Below, piece by piece: positions 1 to 8,030 of a stretch of 64,000 bases of DNA; positions within the stretch are counted from its first letter, which is position 1; every line of letters starts with the position of its first letter. A model generated the notes under the pieces. That model worked only from the letters and a program-made list of their open reading frames with translations, was not told where the DNA came from and did not search any database. A program made the position numbers and the translations under genes. Source of the DNA: Sphingopyxis sp. DBS4 (lineage in GTDB: Bacteria > Pseudomonadota > Alphaproteobacteria > Sphingomonadales > Sphingomonadaceae); contig NZ_CP102386.1 in the NCBI RefSeq assembly GCF_024628865.1, positions 163,037 through 227,036 of the forward strand. Reading direction: 5' to 3'.

Positions 1-1256
1 CAACCGAAGCGCCGCACCGATGCCATCCAGAACGCCGCGCCGAAGAAGGCGATGAAGAAGAAGCCGAGGCCCGCCATCACGCGGAAAACCCAGAACATGA
101 CCGGCACGTTGGGCACGGTCGACCATGCGGCCTTCTCGATCTGCTCGGGTGTCGCAGCCCGCGGATCGGCGACGAAACGCTTAAGAAGCAGGGCGTAACC
201 GAGATCGGCCTTGCTCCGCTCGAATTGCTCGCGCGCGGCCAGGTCGTTCTGGTTGAGCTTCAGCCGTTCCACCGCATCATAGGCCTTGATGCCATGTTCG
301 ATACGGTCCTGCGCCTTGGCCACCAGTTCGAAGATACCGGAAACTTCGCCCGTCAGGCTGCGGGTCGAGATGAGGCCGAGCACATAGGGGATCTTGACCT
401 CGAAATAGGTCTCGCGGTCCGCGACGCTCGGAAAGCCAATGACGGCGATGCCTGCAGGTGCCGGCTCAGTGTGCCACATGGCTTCGAGCGAGGCGAGTTT
501 CATCTTCTGGTTATCGGTAAGCGCGTAACCACTTTCGTCACCCAGCACGACGACCGACAGCGAGGAAGCAAGGCCGAAAGCGGCCGCCACGGTGAAGCTG
601 CGTTTCGCCACCGCCGTCCACTTGCCCTTGAGCAGATACCAGGCCGAGACGCCGAGCACGAAGACCGAGGCGCAGACATAGCCCGCGCTCACTGTATGCA
701 CGAATTTCGCCTGCGCGATCGGGTTGAACAGAACCGCCATGAAGTCGGAGACTTCCATGCGCATCGTCGCGGGATTGAAGCGCGATCCGACCGGGTTCTG
801 CATCCAGCCATTGGCGACCAGAATCCACAGCGCCGAGAGGTTGGAGCCGAGCGCGACCATGAAGGTGGTCAGCAGATGCCCGACCCTGGACAATTTGTCC
901 CATCCGAAAAACATGAGACCCACGAAGGTCGCTTCGAGGAAGAAGGCCATCAACCCTTCGATGGCGAGCGGCGCCCCGAAGATGTCGCCGACATAGTGCG
1001 AATAGTAGGACCAGTTGGTGCCGAACTGGAATTCCATGGTGATCCCGGTAGCGACGCCGAGCACAAAGTTGATGCCGAACAGCTTGCCCCAGAAGCGCGT
1101 GACGGTCCGCCATATCTCCCGGCCCGTCATCACATAGATGCTCTCCATGATGACCAGTATGAAGGAGAGGCCAAGGGTCAACGGAACGAAGAGAAAGTGG
1201 TAGAGTGCTGTCAGCGCGAATTGCAGCCGGGAGAGTTCGATCACGGCCATGTCCAT
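1..1256 (-). CDS. cydA: cytochrome bd ubiquinol oxidase subunit I (3' end beyond the window)
   Basis: Catalytic subunit of the quinol-oxidising, high-affinity terminal oxidase in the inner membrane. About 418 residues are present; the C-terminus runs off the left edge. The N-terminus matches the CydA pattern (ELSRLQFALTALYHFLFVPL), with His20 equivalent to the haem b595 ligand. The second histidine (AKFVHTVSAGYV) and a later Met-containing MFWVFRVMAG segment match the haem b558 ligands. A long Q-loop lies between, as in the E. coli-type enzyme. The start at 1256 (MDMAV) has an AAGGAG Shine-Dalgarno eight bases upstream. It is divergent from cydDC, its usual assembly partner. Bd oxidases resist sulfide, which fits the neighbouring sulfur genes. 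Confidence 0.96.
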   Translation of the reverse strand, partial: MDMAVIELSRLQFALTALYHFLFVPLTLGLSFILVIMESIYVMTGREIWRTVTRFWGKLFGINFVLGVATGITMEFQFGTNWSYYSHYVGDIFGAPLAIEGLMAFFLEATFVGLMFFGWDKLSRVGHLLTTFMVALGSNLSALWILVANGWMQNPVGSRFNPATMRMEVSDFMAVLFNPIAQAKFVHTVSAGYVCASVFVLGVSAWYLLKGKWTAVAKRSFTVAAAFGLASSLSVVVLGDESGYALTDNQKMKLASLEAMWHTEPAPAGIAVIGFPSVADRETYFEVKIPYVLGLISTRSLTGEVSGIFELVAKAQDRIEHGIKAYDAVERLKLNQNDLAAREQFERSKADLGYALLLKRFVADPRAATPEQIEKAAWSTVPNVPVMFWVFRVMAGLGFFFIAFFGAAFWMASVRRFG

Positions 1257-1329
1257 GGCAAGACTCCTTGCATTCCGGCCCGGCTTTGCATGGTCGCCAT
1301 GAGTCGGTTGAAAAGATTATGGTTAGCCA

Positions 1330-1339
1330 TTACGCGTAA
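1330..1339. promoter_or_regulatory. 10-bp palindrome in the cydA/cydD divergent promoter region
   Basis: The 91-bp space between the divergent cydA and cydD starts contains a perfect palindrome, TTACGCGTAA, just upstream of the cydD start at 1348. It is placed where an operator for one or both genes would sit. I could not recognise a convincing FNR box. The binding protein is unknown. Confidence 0.3.
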
Positions 1340-1347
1340 GCGAGTAT

Positions 1348-2928
1348 ATGAGCAACCAAATTGATCGACCGGGCGCGGCGCTTTTCTGGACCGCGGATAG
1401 CGGCGCGGCCATTCTCATGGCTGCCGCGCTCGCTGCTGGTGTCGTGGCAGCCGCGCGGGGCGCTCCTGGAAATCTGCTGCTCGCCGTGGGGGGACTGATT
1501 GCCGCTGCCTTGCTTCGCGCCGCGATACAGATCGGTGCGACCGACGCCGGCGAAGCCGCGGCCATGGCCGCCAAGGCGAACTGGCGAAAGCGCGTCTATC
1601 CCTGCATCCTCGTCGCGGCGCCGGGCGATCGCCGGATGCTGGGCGAAACGGTCGCCGATGCCGTCGACCGCATCGAGGACCTGGGCGGTTTCCATGCCCG
1701 CTTCCAGCCACTCCGCCGCGCAGCGGTCCTCTCTCCCCTCGTCATCGCGGTTGCCGCCACCTTCGCAAGCTGGGTCGCCGGTGCGATCATGCTGGCGACG
1801 CTCGTGCCTTTTGCCTTGGGCATGGCGCTCGCGGGCACGGCGGCCGCCCGTGCCGCCGCGCGCCAGCTTGACGCGCTCAGCCGCCTGTCGGGCCTGTTCG
1901 TCGACCGGGTGCGGGCCTTGCCGGTCATCGTCGGCTTCGGCGCGCAGGATCGCATTGGGGGGCACCTTGCCGACGCTACCCGTGAGGTCGCGGTGCGAAC
2001 GATCGACGTGCTGAAGGTCGCGTTCGTATCGAGCGCGATCATCGAATTCTTCGCGGCGCTGTCGGTGGCGCTGGTCGCGCTCTATTGCGGCTTCAATCTG
2101 CTCGGCATCCTGCCTTTCCCGGCCCCTGAGAAGCTGACCCTGGGCCAAGCCCTTTTCGTTCTCATTCTCGCGCCCGAATTCTATCTCCCCATGCGCCGGC
2201 TTGCTGCGGCCTATCACGACAAGCAGGTTGGAGAGGCGGCCGTCGAACGCCTGGAAGCCATCGCGCCCGCTGCTCCATCGCGATCGCGGCACCCGCTCGA
2301 AGGTCCGCCCGCGCTACGCTTCAACGACGTGGTCATCGACTATGGCGAGACGGCGATTGGTCCGTTCACGCTGGACGTAGCCGCAGGCACCAGTTTCGCG
2401 CTGCGCGGGGCCACCGGAAGCGGAAAATCGAGCCTGCTTCATGCGCTGCTGGGACTGGCGCCGATCGGCAGGGGACGGATTCTGATCGACGAGCGAGACG
2501 CGGCCGACGTCGAGCTTCCCGGCCATATAGGCTGGGCGGGGCAATCGGTCGCGTTCATCCCCGGAACGCTCGCCGACAATATCCGCCTTGCACGCCCGGA
2601 GGCTGGTGACGCCGAGGTTGAAGCAGCCGCACGTTCTGCCGGCCTTGGACCGATGATCGCGGCGCGCGGGGAAGGCTTGGGGCTACCGCTCGACCATCGC
2701 GGTTCGGGCCTGTCGGGCGGCGAACGCCGCCGCGTTGGCATTGCGCGCGTGCTGCTGAAGGACGCGCCGCTCTGGCTGCTCGATGAGCCGACGGCGGATC
2801 TCGATGCAAGGTCAGCGGCTGACATCGCCCGGATATTGGCGTCGGCCGCGAAGGGGCGCACAGTCTTCATGGTGACGCACAGTACCGAGCTGGCTGCGAT
2901 TGCCGACAACGAAATGATGCTGGCATGA
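1348..2928 (+). CDS. cydD: thiol reductant ABC exporter subunit CydD
   Basis: Half of the heterodimeric CydDC ABC transporter, which exports glutathione/cysteine to the periplasm and is needed to assemble cytochrome bd. It has 526 residues, somewhat shorter than the E. coli protein. An N-terminal transmembrane domain fills roughly residues 1-300 and the ATPase domain follows. Walker A is GATGSGKS at 354-361, the signature is LSGGERRRVGIAR, and Walker B is LWLLDEPTADLD. The ATG at 1348 has only a weak ribosome site. It overlaps cydC by 4 bp (ATGA), so the two are probably translationally coupled. Confidence 0.9.
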   Translation: MSNQIDRPGAALFWTADSGAAILMAAALAAGVVAAARGAPGNLLLAVGGLIAAALLRAAIQIGATDAGEAAAMAAKANWRKRVYPCILVAAPGDRRMLGETVADAVDRIEDLGGFHARFQPLRRAAVLSPLVIAVAATFASWVAGAIMLATLVPFALGMALAGTAAARAAARQLDALSRLSGLFVDRVRALPVIVGFGAQDRIGGHLADATREVAVRTIDVLKVAFVSSAIIEFFAALSVALVALYCGFNLLGILPFPAPEKLTLGQALFVLILAPEFYLPMRRLAAAYHDKQVGEAAVERLEAIAPAAPSRSRHPLEGPPALRFNDVVIDYGETAIGPFTLDVAAGTSFALRGATGSGKSSLLHALLGLAPIGRGRILIDERDAADVELPGHIGWAGQSVAFIPGTLADNIRLARPEAGDAEVEAAARSAGLGPMIAARGEGLGLPLDHRGSGLSGGERRRVGIARVLLKDAPLWLLDEPTADLDARSAADIARILASAAKGRTVFMVTHSTELAAIADNEMMLA

Positions 2929-4535
2929 GCCGCGCAGACATGGACCGGCTGCTGCGCGAAGCCATCGGCCCTGAACGCCGCGCTTTCCGTATCGCGGGGG
3001 CGCTCGCTGCTGCCGCGACGATCGCTGCGGTCCTTCTGCTGGGCCTGTCGGGATGGTTCATCACCGGTGCGGCGCTCGCCGGCCTTGGCGGTGTGCTGGC
3101 CGCGCAGGGCTTCAACTATCTCCTGCCGAGCGCGATGATCCGGCTGCTCGCGATCATAAGGACGACGGCGCGCTATGGGGAGCGGCTCTATGGTCATCGC
3201 GCGGCCTTGATGGCGCTCGCGATAGTCCGCGCGCGCCTGTTCGACCGCATCCTGTCGGTTCGCGACGTGCGGGCCGTATCGGCGGGCGATACCGTGACCC
3301 GGCTCGTTCAGGACATCGGTGCGCTCGAAGACAGCCTGGTTCGCAAGCCGGCGCTCCCCGCCGCCCTTGCCGGTGCGGTGATCGGCCTTGCCCTTGTAGG
3401 GCTCGCAAGCCCTTGGGCCAGCCTTGCCTTGCTGGTGCTCCTCGCTGGCCTCGCCGCGTGGGCGCACCTGGCGGCTCCCCGAATGCTCGCGATCGCCGCG
3501 ACCGACAACGCGGTGGCGCTGGCGCGACTGAAGGCGAGCATGATCGACTATACGTCGGCTTCGCCTGAAATCCTGGCCTATGATCTGGCCCCCGCGATCG
3601 AGCGAAGCCTGGCGATCGAGACGGCCGAACTGGACAGCGCGCGTCGCCGTTTCGCACGCGGGGAAGCGATCATCGACGCGGGGCTAACCCTTGGCGGGGG
3701 TCTCGCGATGGGTGCTGTCCTCGCGATCTCCAACGCTCCCTTGCCCATGACGGTGCTGGCCGTGCTGGCGGCCGCGGGTGCGATCGAGGCCATGTCCGGC
3801 TATGTGCGCGGTGTATCGCGGGGCGCGCTCGTCATGGCCGCCTTCGCGCGTTTGGACGACATGGCGGGCCGACATCCGATGCCTGCCCTGGCAGGAATCT
3901 CGTTTGGGCCGGTCGGGCGGACCATCGCTCTGGATCGCGATGGCGTGCATGTCCGGCTCGAGGCTGGCGAGCGCTTGGGGATTGCGGGGCAATCCGGCAG
4001 CGGCAAGACCAGCCTTCTCGAAACGCTCGCCGGGATTCGGCCTGCTGATTCCGATTGCGGCATTCGCCTCGACGGCCAGCCCCTTTGCGCGCTGCCGCCC
4101 GAAGCGGTGCGGGCGGCGTTCGCGCTATCGCCGCAGGATGCCCAGCTCTTGTCGGGAACGGTTCGCGACAATCTGCGTGTGGCGCGCCCCGGCCTCAGCG
4201 ACGATCAGCTTTGGGCGGCGTTGGAAGTGGCCTGCCTCGCGATCGACGTGCGCGCGATGCCGCATGGGCTGGATCACTGGGTCGGCGATGGCGGCGCGCG
4301 TTTGTCGGGCGGGCAATGCAAGCGGCTGTCGATCGCCCGCGCCGTTCTCGCAGGCAAGCCCTGGCTGTTGCTCGATGAGCCGAGCGAAGGGCTCGATATT
4401 GTGACGGAAACGCGGCTTGCACGCCGGCTCGACACCTGGCTGCGTGAGACGGGAACCGGCCTTGTCGTCGTGAGCCACAGGCGGGCATTGCTGGCGCTTG
4501 GAGGCGAAGGCCGCATCATCGAACTTCGCGCGTGA
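2925..4535 (+). CDS. cydC: thiol reductant ABC exporter subunit CydC
   Basis: Partner of CydD in the inner-membrane thiol exporter. It has 536 residues: a transmembrane domain to about residue 310, then an ATPase with Walker A GQSGSGKT (355-362), the signature LSGGQCKRLSIARAVL and Walker B LLLDEPSEGLD. The order D then C, the 4-bp overlap and the divergent cydA form the classical cyd arrangement. It ends facing the ArsR-type gene across a 43-bp convergent gap. Confidence 0.9.
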   Translation: MSRADMDRLLREAIGPERRAFRIAGALAAAATIAAVLLLGLSGWFITGAALAGLGGVLAAQGFNYLLPSAMIRLLAIIRTTARYGERLYGHRAALMALAIVRARLFDRILSVRDVRAVSAGDTVTRLVQDIGALEDSLVRKPALPAALAGAVIGLALVGLASPWASLALLVLLAGLAAWAHLAAPRMLAIAATDNAVALARLKASMIDYTSASPEILAYDLAPAIERSLAIETAELDSARRRFARGEAIIDAGLTLGGGLAMGAVLAISNAPLPMTVLAVLAAAGAIEAMSGYVRGVSRGALVMAAFARLDDMAGRHPMPALAGISFGPVGRTIALDRDGVHVRLEAGERLGIAGQSGSGKTSLLETLAGIRPADSDCGIRLDGQPLCALPPEAVRAAFALSPQDAQLLSGTVRDNLRVARPGLSDDQLWAALEVACLAIDVRAMPHGLDHWVGDGGARLSGGQCKRLSIARAVLAGKPWLLLDEPSEGLDIVTETRLARRLDTWLRETGTGLVVVSHRRALLALGGEGRIIELRA

Positions 4536-4569
4536 CGACGCGGGCGTGCTTATCATCGAAGCGTCGTCA
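4533..4569. terminator. inverted repeat between convergent cydC and arsR-type gene
   Basis: TGACGACGC (4533-4541) and GCGTCGTCA (4561-4569) are perfect 9-bp arms around a 19-base loop. They begin at the cydC stop and stay clear of the arsR-type stop at 4579. The position suits a bidirectional terminator. No T-tract follows and the loop is long, so this is tentative. Confidence 0.35.
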
Positions 4570-4578
4570 AAGGCGCGA

Positions 4579-4953
4579 TCACAAGATCCTGGCGAAGGTC
4601 GCGGCCGATCCCCGTGCGCGCGCATGCGTGTTCCTGGTTCCAGGTGGCGTTGCTTGAGACGAAATGCCCGACAGAGCGCAGAGCAGCGTCGCGGTGCTTT
4701 TCAGGGTCTCCGGCGCCAGGCTGTAGAAGACGAGCTTGGCTTCGCGGCGCGTCTGCACCAGCTCGGCCTTGCGCAGGATGCCAAGCTGCTGCGACAGCCC
4801 CGGTTGGCCGATGCCGGTCATGGCTTCGAGTTCACCGACCGATTTCTCGCCATTCTCGAGCAGCGTCCGCATGAGCTTCAGCCGCACCTCATGCGCGAGC
4901 GCCTTGAGAATGTCGGTGATCGCATCGAGTTCGGTGTCGGTGAAGGTCGTCAC
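4579..4953 (-). CDS. ArsR/SmtB-family repressor, BigR/SqrR-like by context
   Basis: A 124-residue winged-helix DNA-binding protein. The core SVGELEAMTGIGQPGLSQQL around residues 38-57 is the ArsR recognition helix region, followed by the wing (LVQTRREAKLVFYSLA). It overlaps the upstream peroxiredoxin by 4 bp, so the two form one operon. The nearby persulfide dioxygenase and sulfite exporter suggest a sulfide/persulfide-responsive regulator like BigR or SqrR. It has a single cysteine (Cys92), however, so the dithiol sensing pair known from those proteins is not intact. The arginine-rich C-terminal tail is unusual. The family is clear; the ligand is inferred. Confidence 0.85.
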   Translation of the reverse strand: MTTFTDTELDAITDILKALAHEVRLKLMRTLLENGEKSVGELEAMTGIGQPGLSQQLGILRKAELVQTRREAKLVFYSLAPETLKSTATLLCALSGISSQATPPGTRNTHARARGSAATFARIL

Positions 4954-5615
4954 TTGCCTGCCTCTTTGTGCTTGTCGGGCCGTGTCCGGTGGAACCAGCA
5001 GGCGTCGCCTGCCGCATCGAGCGCGGAGTCTTGATCCTGATAGGGTGGAAGCAGCACGTCATCGCCGGGGCGCCAGCCTTCGGGCGTGACCACATTGTCG
5101 CTGTCGACCCTTTGCAGCGCGGCGACGACGCGCAGCAGCTCCTCCACTGATCGGCCGATAGTGGCCGGGTAGCAGAGCTTGGCGCGGATGATGCCGTCGG
5201 GGTCGATGAAGAAGGTCGCGCGCAGCGTGGCGGAGTCAGGCGCATCGTCCGCGATCATCCCGTAAGCGTGGCCGATGACCATCGAGGGATCTTCGACGAT
5301 CGGAAAACCGACCGTGACACCGAAATGCTCATGGATCGCCCGTATCCATCCGAGGTGCGAATAGAGGCTGTCGACCGAGATCGCGACCAGAGCGCAATTC
5401 AGCGCCTTGAACCGCTCTCCGGCGCGTGAGAGCGCGACGAATTCACTGGTGCAGACCGGCGTGAAGTCCGCGGGATGCGAGAACAGCAACACCCATCGGC
5501 CACGATAATCTGACAGGCTCATTTCGCCCATGGTCGTGCGCGCCTGGAAATTGGGTGCGGCATCGCCGATCTGGACCGGCGAACACACGCCACTCTCATT
5601 TGCGCTGGGATTCAA
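4950..5615 (-). CDS. peroxiredoxin, 1-Cys (Prx6) type
   Basis: A thioredoxin-fold peroxidase of 221 residues. The active-site segment HPADFTPVCTSEF carries the peroxidatic Cys55. The length and the C-terminal arm (SVEELLRVVAALQ onward) match the Prx6/AhpC2 type. The start is a TTG at 5615, chosen because CAGGAG lies eight bases upstream and no in-frame ATG is placed as well. There are extra cysteines at residue 11 and near the C-terminus. It is co-transcribed with the ArsR-type gene and divergent from the thioredoxin gene. Its paralogue lies at 6378. Confidence 0.9.
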   Translation of the reverse strand: MNPSANESGVCSPVQIGDAAPNFQARTTMGEMSLSDYRGRWVLLFSHPADFTPVCTSEFVALSRAGERFKALNCALVAISVDSLYSHLGWIRAIHEHFGVTVGFPIVEDPSMVIGHAYGMIADDAPDSATLRATFFIDPDGIIRAKLCYPATIGRSVEELLRVVAALQRVDSDNVVTPEGWRPGDDVLLPPYQDQDSALDAAGDACWFHRTRPDKHKEAGK

Positions 5616-5724
5616 ATTTCCTACTCCTGAAGGGAGGCGAGTCTTGAACCGGCTTTTTTACACGGTTACATCATGCGGGTAAACGATTAAGCAGTGCTTG
5701 CGGTTTCACAGGAGGGCCATCCGC
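5616..5724. promoter_or_regulatory. divergent promoter region between peroxiredoxin and thioredoxin
   Basis: This 109-bp space must hold both promoters. It contains TTAC and GTAA half-sites nine bases apart (within GGTTACATCATGCGGGTAAAC), followed by CGATTAA. CGATTAA also occurs in the candidate operator before the second peroxiredoxin. The region is probably the control point for the ArsR-type operon, but no motif is decisive. Confidence 0.35.
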
Positions 5725-6168
5725 ATGTCTGATTCCCAGCTGGTGGTTTGCCCGGTTTGCGCGAGCATCAACCGGGTTCCCGGTGCGAAGATCGGTGCTG
5801 CGCCCAATTGTGGACGATGCTCGATGCCGTTGTTCCAGGGCCAGCCTGTCGATGTCGATCAGGCGGCATTCGACCGTCACATCGGGCGCGGAAGCCTGCC
5901 TGTGCTCGTCGATTTCTGGGCGAGTTGGTGCGGGCCGTGCCGCGCCATGGCGCCGGCGTTCAAGGCCGCTGCCGCCGATCTGGAGCCGCATGTCCGGTTG
6001 CTGAAGGTCGACACCGAGGCCGAGCAGGGCATAGCCGGGCGTTACCGCATCCAGTCGATCCCGACGCTGATACTCTTCAAGGGCGGCCGAGAGGTCGCGC
6101 GGCAGGCCGGCGCTATGGACCGCGGGCGACTCGTCGCATGGGTCAGGCAGACTCTTGCCAGCGCCTGA
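5725..6168 (+). CDS. trxC: thioredoxin 2 (zinc-ribbon thioredoxin, TrxC)
   Basis: A cytoplasmic disulfide reductase of 147 residues. An N-terminal zinc ribbon (CPVC at 9-12, CGRC at 29-32) precedes a thioredoxin domain with WCGPC (Cys69 and Cys72) and the cis-proline segment SIPTLILFKGG. This layout is diagnostic of TrxC. The start at 5725 has AGGAGGG upstream; an upstream in-frame ATG at 5698 lacks one. It lies between the two peroxiredoxins and is a plausible electron donor for them or for persulfide reduction. Confidence 0.93.
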   Translation: MSDSQLVVCPVCASINRVPGAKIGAAPNCGRCSMPLFQGQPVDVDQAAFDRHIGRGSLPVLVDFWASWCGPCRAMAPAFKAAAADLEPHVRLLKVDTEAEQGIAGRYRIQSIPTLILFKGGREVARQAGAMDRGRLVAWVRQTLASA

Positions 6169-6303
6169 TTCGGGTCTCTATCACCCCTACACTTAGCCTA
6201 AATGATGCTTTGTGGCGTTTGTACGCCCGCTCTGGCGCGCCGCGAATCCGGCCTTAGCCGCCAAATTTGGAAAAGATTGAAAAATCCGGTCAGAGGTATT
6301 AAG

Positions 6304-6341
6304 TTTATCGTGTTTTCACGATTAAATGAATTATGTATTCA
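6304..6341. promoter_or_regulatory. two adjacent inverted repeats upstream of the second peroxiredoxin
   Basis: ATCGTG-TTTT-CACGAT (6307-6322), with outer bases extending the symmetry to 6304-6325, is followed directly by TGAAT-N5-ATTCA (6327-6341). Both lie 35-75 bp before the start at 6378 in an AT-rich stretch. The second resembles ArsR-family half-sites. These are good candidates for an operator bound by the adjacent ArsR-type protein. Confidence 0.5.
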
Positions 6342-6377
6342 ATGTCTGTCAGATACTCAGGTACAGGAGACGATAAA

Positions 6378-7022
6378 ATGACAGATCAGGCCACCCCCTC
6401 CATGCCCCGGATCAACGAACCGGCGCCCGCCTTCAAGGCCAAAACCACCCACGGCGAACGCTCGCTCGACGATTACAAGGGCAAGTGGCTCGTCCTCTTT
6501 TCCCACCCCGCGGACTTCACCCCGGTCTGTACGACCGAGTTCATGGGCTTCGCCAAGGCGGCGGACCGTTTCAAGGCGCTCAACTGCGAACTGCTGGGCC
6601 TCTCCATCGACTCCGTGCATTCGCACATCGCCTGGATGCGCAGTATCGAGGAGAAGTTCGGGGTCGAGATCCCGTTTCCGATCATCGACGACCTGTCGAT
6701 GATCGTCGCGAAGGCCTTCGGCATGATCCATCCCGGCGCCTCGGACACCTCGGCGGTTCGGGCCACTTTCATCATCGATCCCGAGGGCATCATCCGCGCG
6801 ATGGTCTACTACCCGATGTCGAACGGCCGTTCGGTCGATGAATTCGTCCGCCTGCTCACCGCGCTTCAGACGTCCGATGCCAACAAGATCGCGACGCCTG
6901 AAAACTGGCAGCCCGGTGAGCCGGTGATCGTGCCACCGCCTGCCACGGCTGAAGCCGCCAAGGCCCGCAAGGACGAGGGCTACGATTACACCGACTGGTA
7001 CTTCAGCAAGAAGGCACTCTGA
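6378..7022 (+). CDS. peroxiredoxin, 1-Cys (Prx6) type
   Basis: The second peroxiredoxin, 214 residues, with the active site HPADFTPVCTTEF (peroxidatic Cys51) and the Prx6-type C-terminal arm. Only one other cysteine is present (ALNCELL), so it is a 1-Cys enzyme needing an external thiol. It is clearly homologous along its whole length to the peroxiredoxin at 4950. The start at 6378 is preceded by CAGGAGACGATAAA; the longer reading from 6333 has no ribosome site. It is followed after a large hairpin by the persulfide dioxygenase gene. Confidence 0.92.
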   Translation: MTDQATPSMPRINEPAPAFKAKTTHGERSLDDYKGKWLVLFSHPADFTPVCTTEFMGFAKAADRFKALNCELLGLSIDSVHSHIAWMRSIEEKFGVEIPFPIIDDLSMIVAKAFGMIHPGASDTSAVRATFIIDPEGIIRAMVYYPMSNGRSVDEFVRLLTALQTSDANKIATPENWQPGEPVIVPPPATAEAAKARKDEGYDYTDWYFSKKAL

Positions 7023-7031
7023 GCCGGTCGG

Positions 7032-7074
7032 GCCGGCTCCGCGCAGCACCTCTCCCCCTGAGCGCGGAGCCGGC
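7032..7074. promoter_or_regulatory. 13-bp perfect stem-loop between peroxiredoxin and persulfide dioxygenase
   Basis: GCCGGCTCCGCGC (7032-7044) and GCGCGGAGCCGGC (7062-7074) pair perfectly around a 17-base loop. The structure starts ten bases after the peroxiredoxin stop. No U-run follows, so it may be a leaky terminator, an mRNA-stabilising 3' hairpin or a processing site that sets unequal expression in the operon. Confidence 0.55.
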
Positions 7075-7105
7075 ACACCCGGTTATCGAATGAAAGGACA
7101 AGACC

Positions 7106-8026
7106 ATGGCCGACCCGCAAATCCGTGAAGCCACCCGCATCGTCGAGGCCGCGAGCAATGCGCGGCCCGCGGTCATTCGCAGTTTCTTCGACGAGGACAC
7201 GTTCACCGTGACCCACGTCATCTCCGATCCCGCGACCGCCAGGGCCGCGATCATCGACAGCGTGCTCGACTTCGACCCGGCATCGGGGCGCACTTCCTTC
7301 GCGTCGGCCGACAAGGTGATCGACTATATCCAGAGCGAAGGCCTGGAGGTCGAATGGCTGCTCGAAACGCACGCCCATGCGGACCATCTCTCGGCCGCGC
7401 CCTATCTGCAGGAAAAGCTGGGTGGGACGCTGGCGATCGGTCGCCATATCCTCACGGTGCAGGAGGTGTTCGGCAAGATCTTCAATGAGGGCACGCGCTT
7501 CGCCCGCGACGGCTCGCAGTTCGACCGCCTGTTCGATGACGGCGACCGCTTCCAGGTCGGGTCGATCGAGGCGATCGCGCTGCATGTTCCGGGCCACACA
7601 CCAGCCGACATGGCCTATGTGATCGGCGACGCGGCCTTCATCGGCGACACGCTGTTCATGCCTGACTATGGCACCGCGCGCGCCGATTTTCCCGGCGGTG
7701 ATGCGCGCACCCTCTATCGGTCCATCCGGCGCCTGCTCTCGCTGCCCGATCAGACGGGCGTGTATCTCTGCCACGATTACAAGGCCCCTGGGCGCGACAC
7801 TTATGCCTGGGAGACGTCGGTGGGCGAGGAGCGCGAACATAACGTCCATGTGCGCGACGGGGTGAGCGAGGACCAGTTTGTCGCCATGCGCGAGGCGCGC
7901 GACGCGACGCTCGACATGCCCCGGCTGATCCTGCCGTCGATTCAGGTCAACATGCGCGGCGGCCATATGCCGGAGCCGGAGAGCAACGGCACCAGCTATC
8001 TGAAGCTCCCGGTTAACACGCTGTAA
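7106..8026 (+). CDS. MBL-fold persulfide dioxygenase-like protein (Blh/ETHE1 family)
   Basis: A metallo-beta-lactamase fold protein of 306 residues. The metal motif THAHADHL (His89, His91, Asp93, His94) is followed by HVPGHTPADMAYV, GDTLFMPDYGTARADFPGG and LCHDYKAPGRD, all typical of the Blh/ETHE1 branch. That branch oxidises glutathione persulfide to sulfite with a single iron. A TauE/SafE exporter follows four bases later, as in known bigR-type operons, where the exporter removes the sulfite formed. The function is inferred from family and context. Confidence 0.9.
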   Translation: MADPQIREATRIVEAASNARPAVIRSFFDEDTFTVTHVISDPATARAAIIDSVLDFDPASGRTSFASADKVIDYIQSEGLEVEWLLETHAHADHLSAAPYLQEKLGGTLAIGRHILTVQEVFGKIFNEGTRFARDGSQFDRLFDDGDRFQVGSIEAIALHVPGHTPADMAYVIGDAAFIGDTLFMPDYGTARADFPGGDARTLYRSIRRLLSLPDQTGVYLCHDYKAPGRDTYAWETSVGEEREHNVHVRDGVSEDQFVAMREARDATLDMPRLILPSIQVNMRGGHMPEPESNGTSYLKLPVNTL

Positions 8027-8030
8027 GGCC

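Noticed and set aside
1261..1347. FNR/Anr box in the cydA-cydD promoter region
   Set aside because: I looked for TTGAT-N4-ATCAA and found no acceptable match; only a partial TTGAAAAGATTA is present.
225..1364. 379-codon plus-strand open frame opposite cydA
   Set aside because: It is antisense to a clear cydA, Arg/Asp/His-rich as expected for antisense of GC-rich coding DNA, and has no family match.
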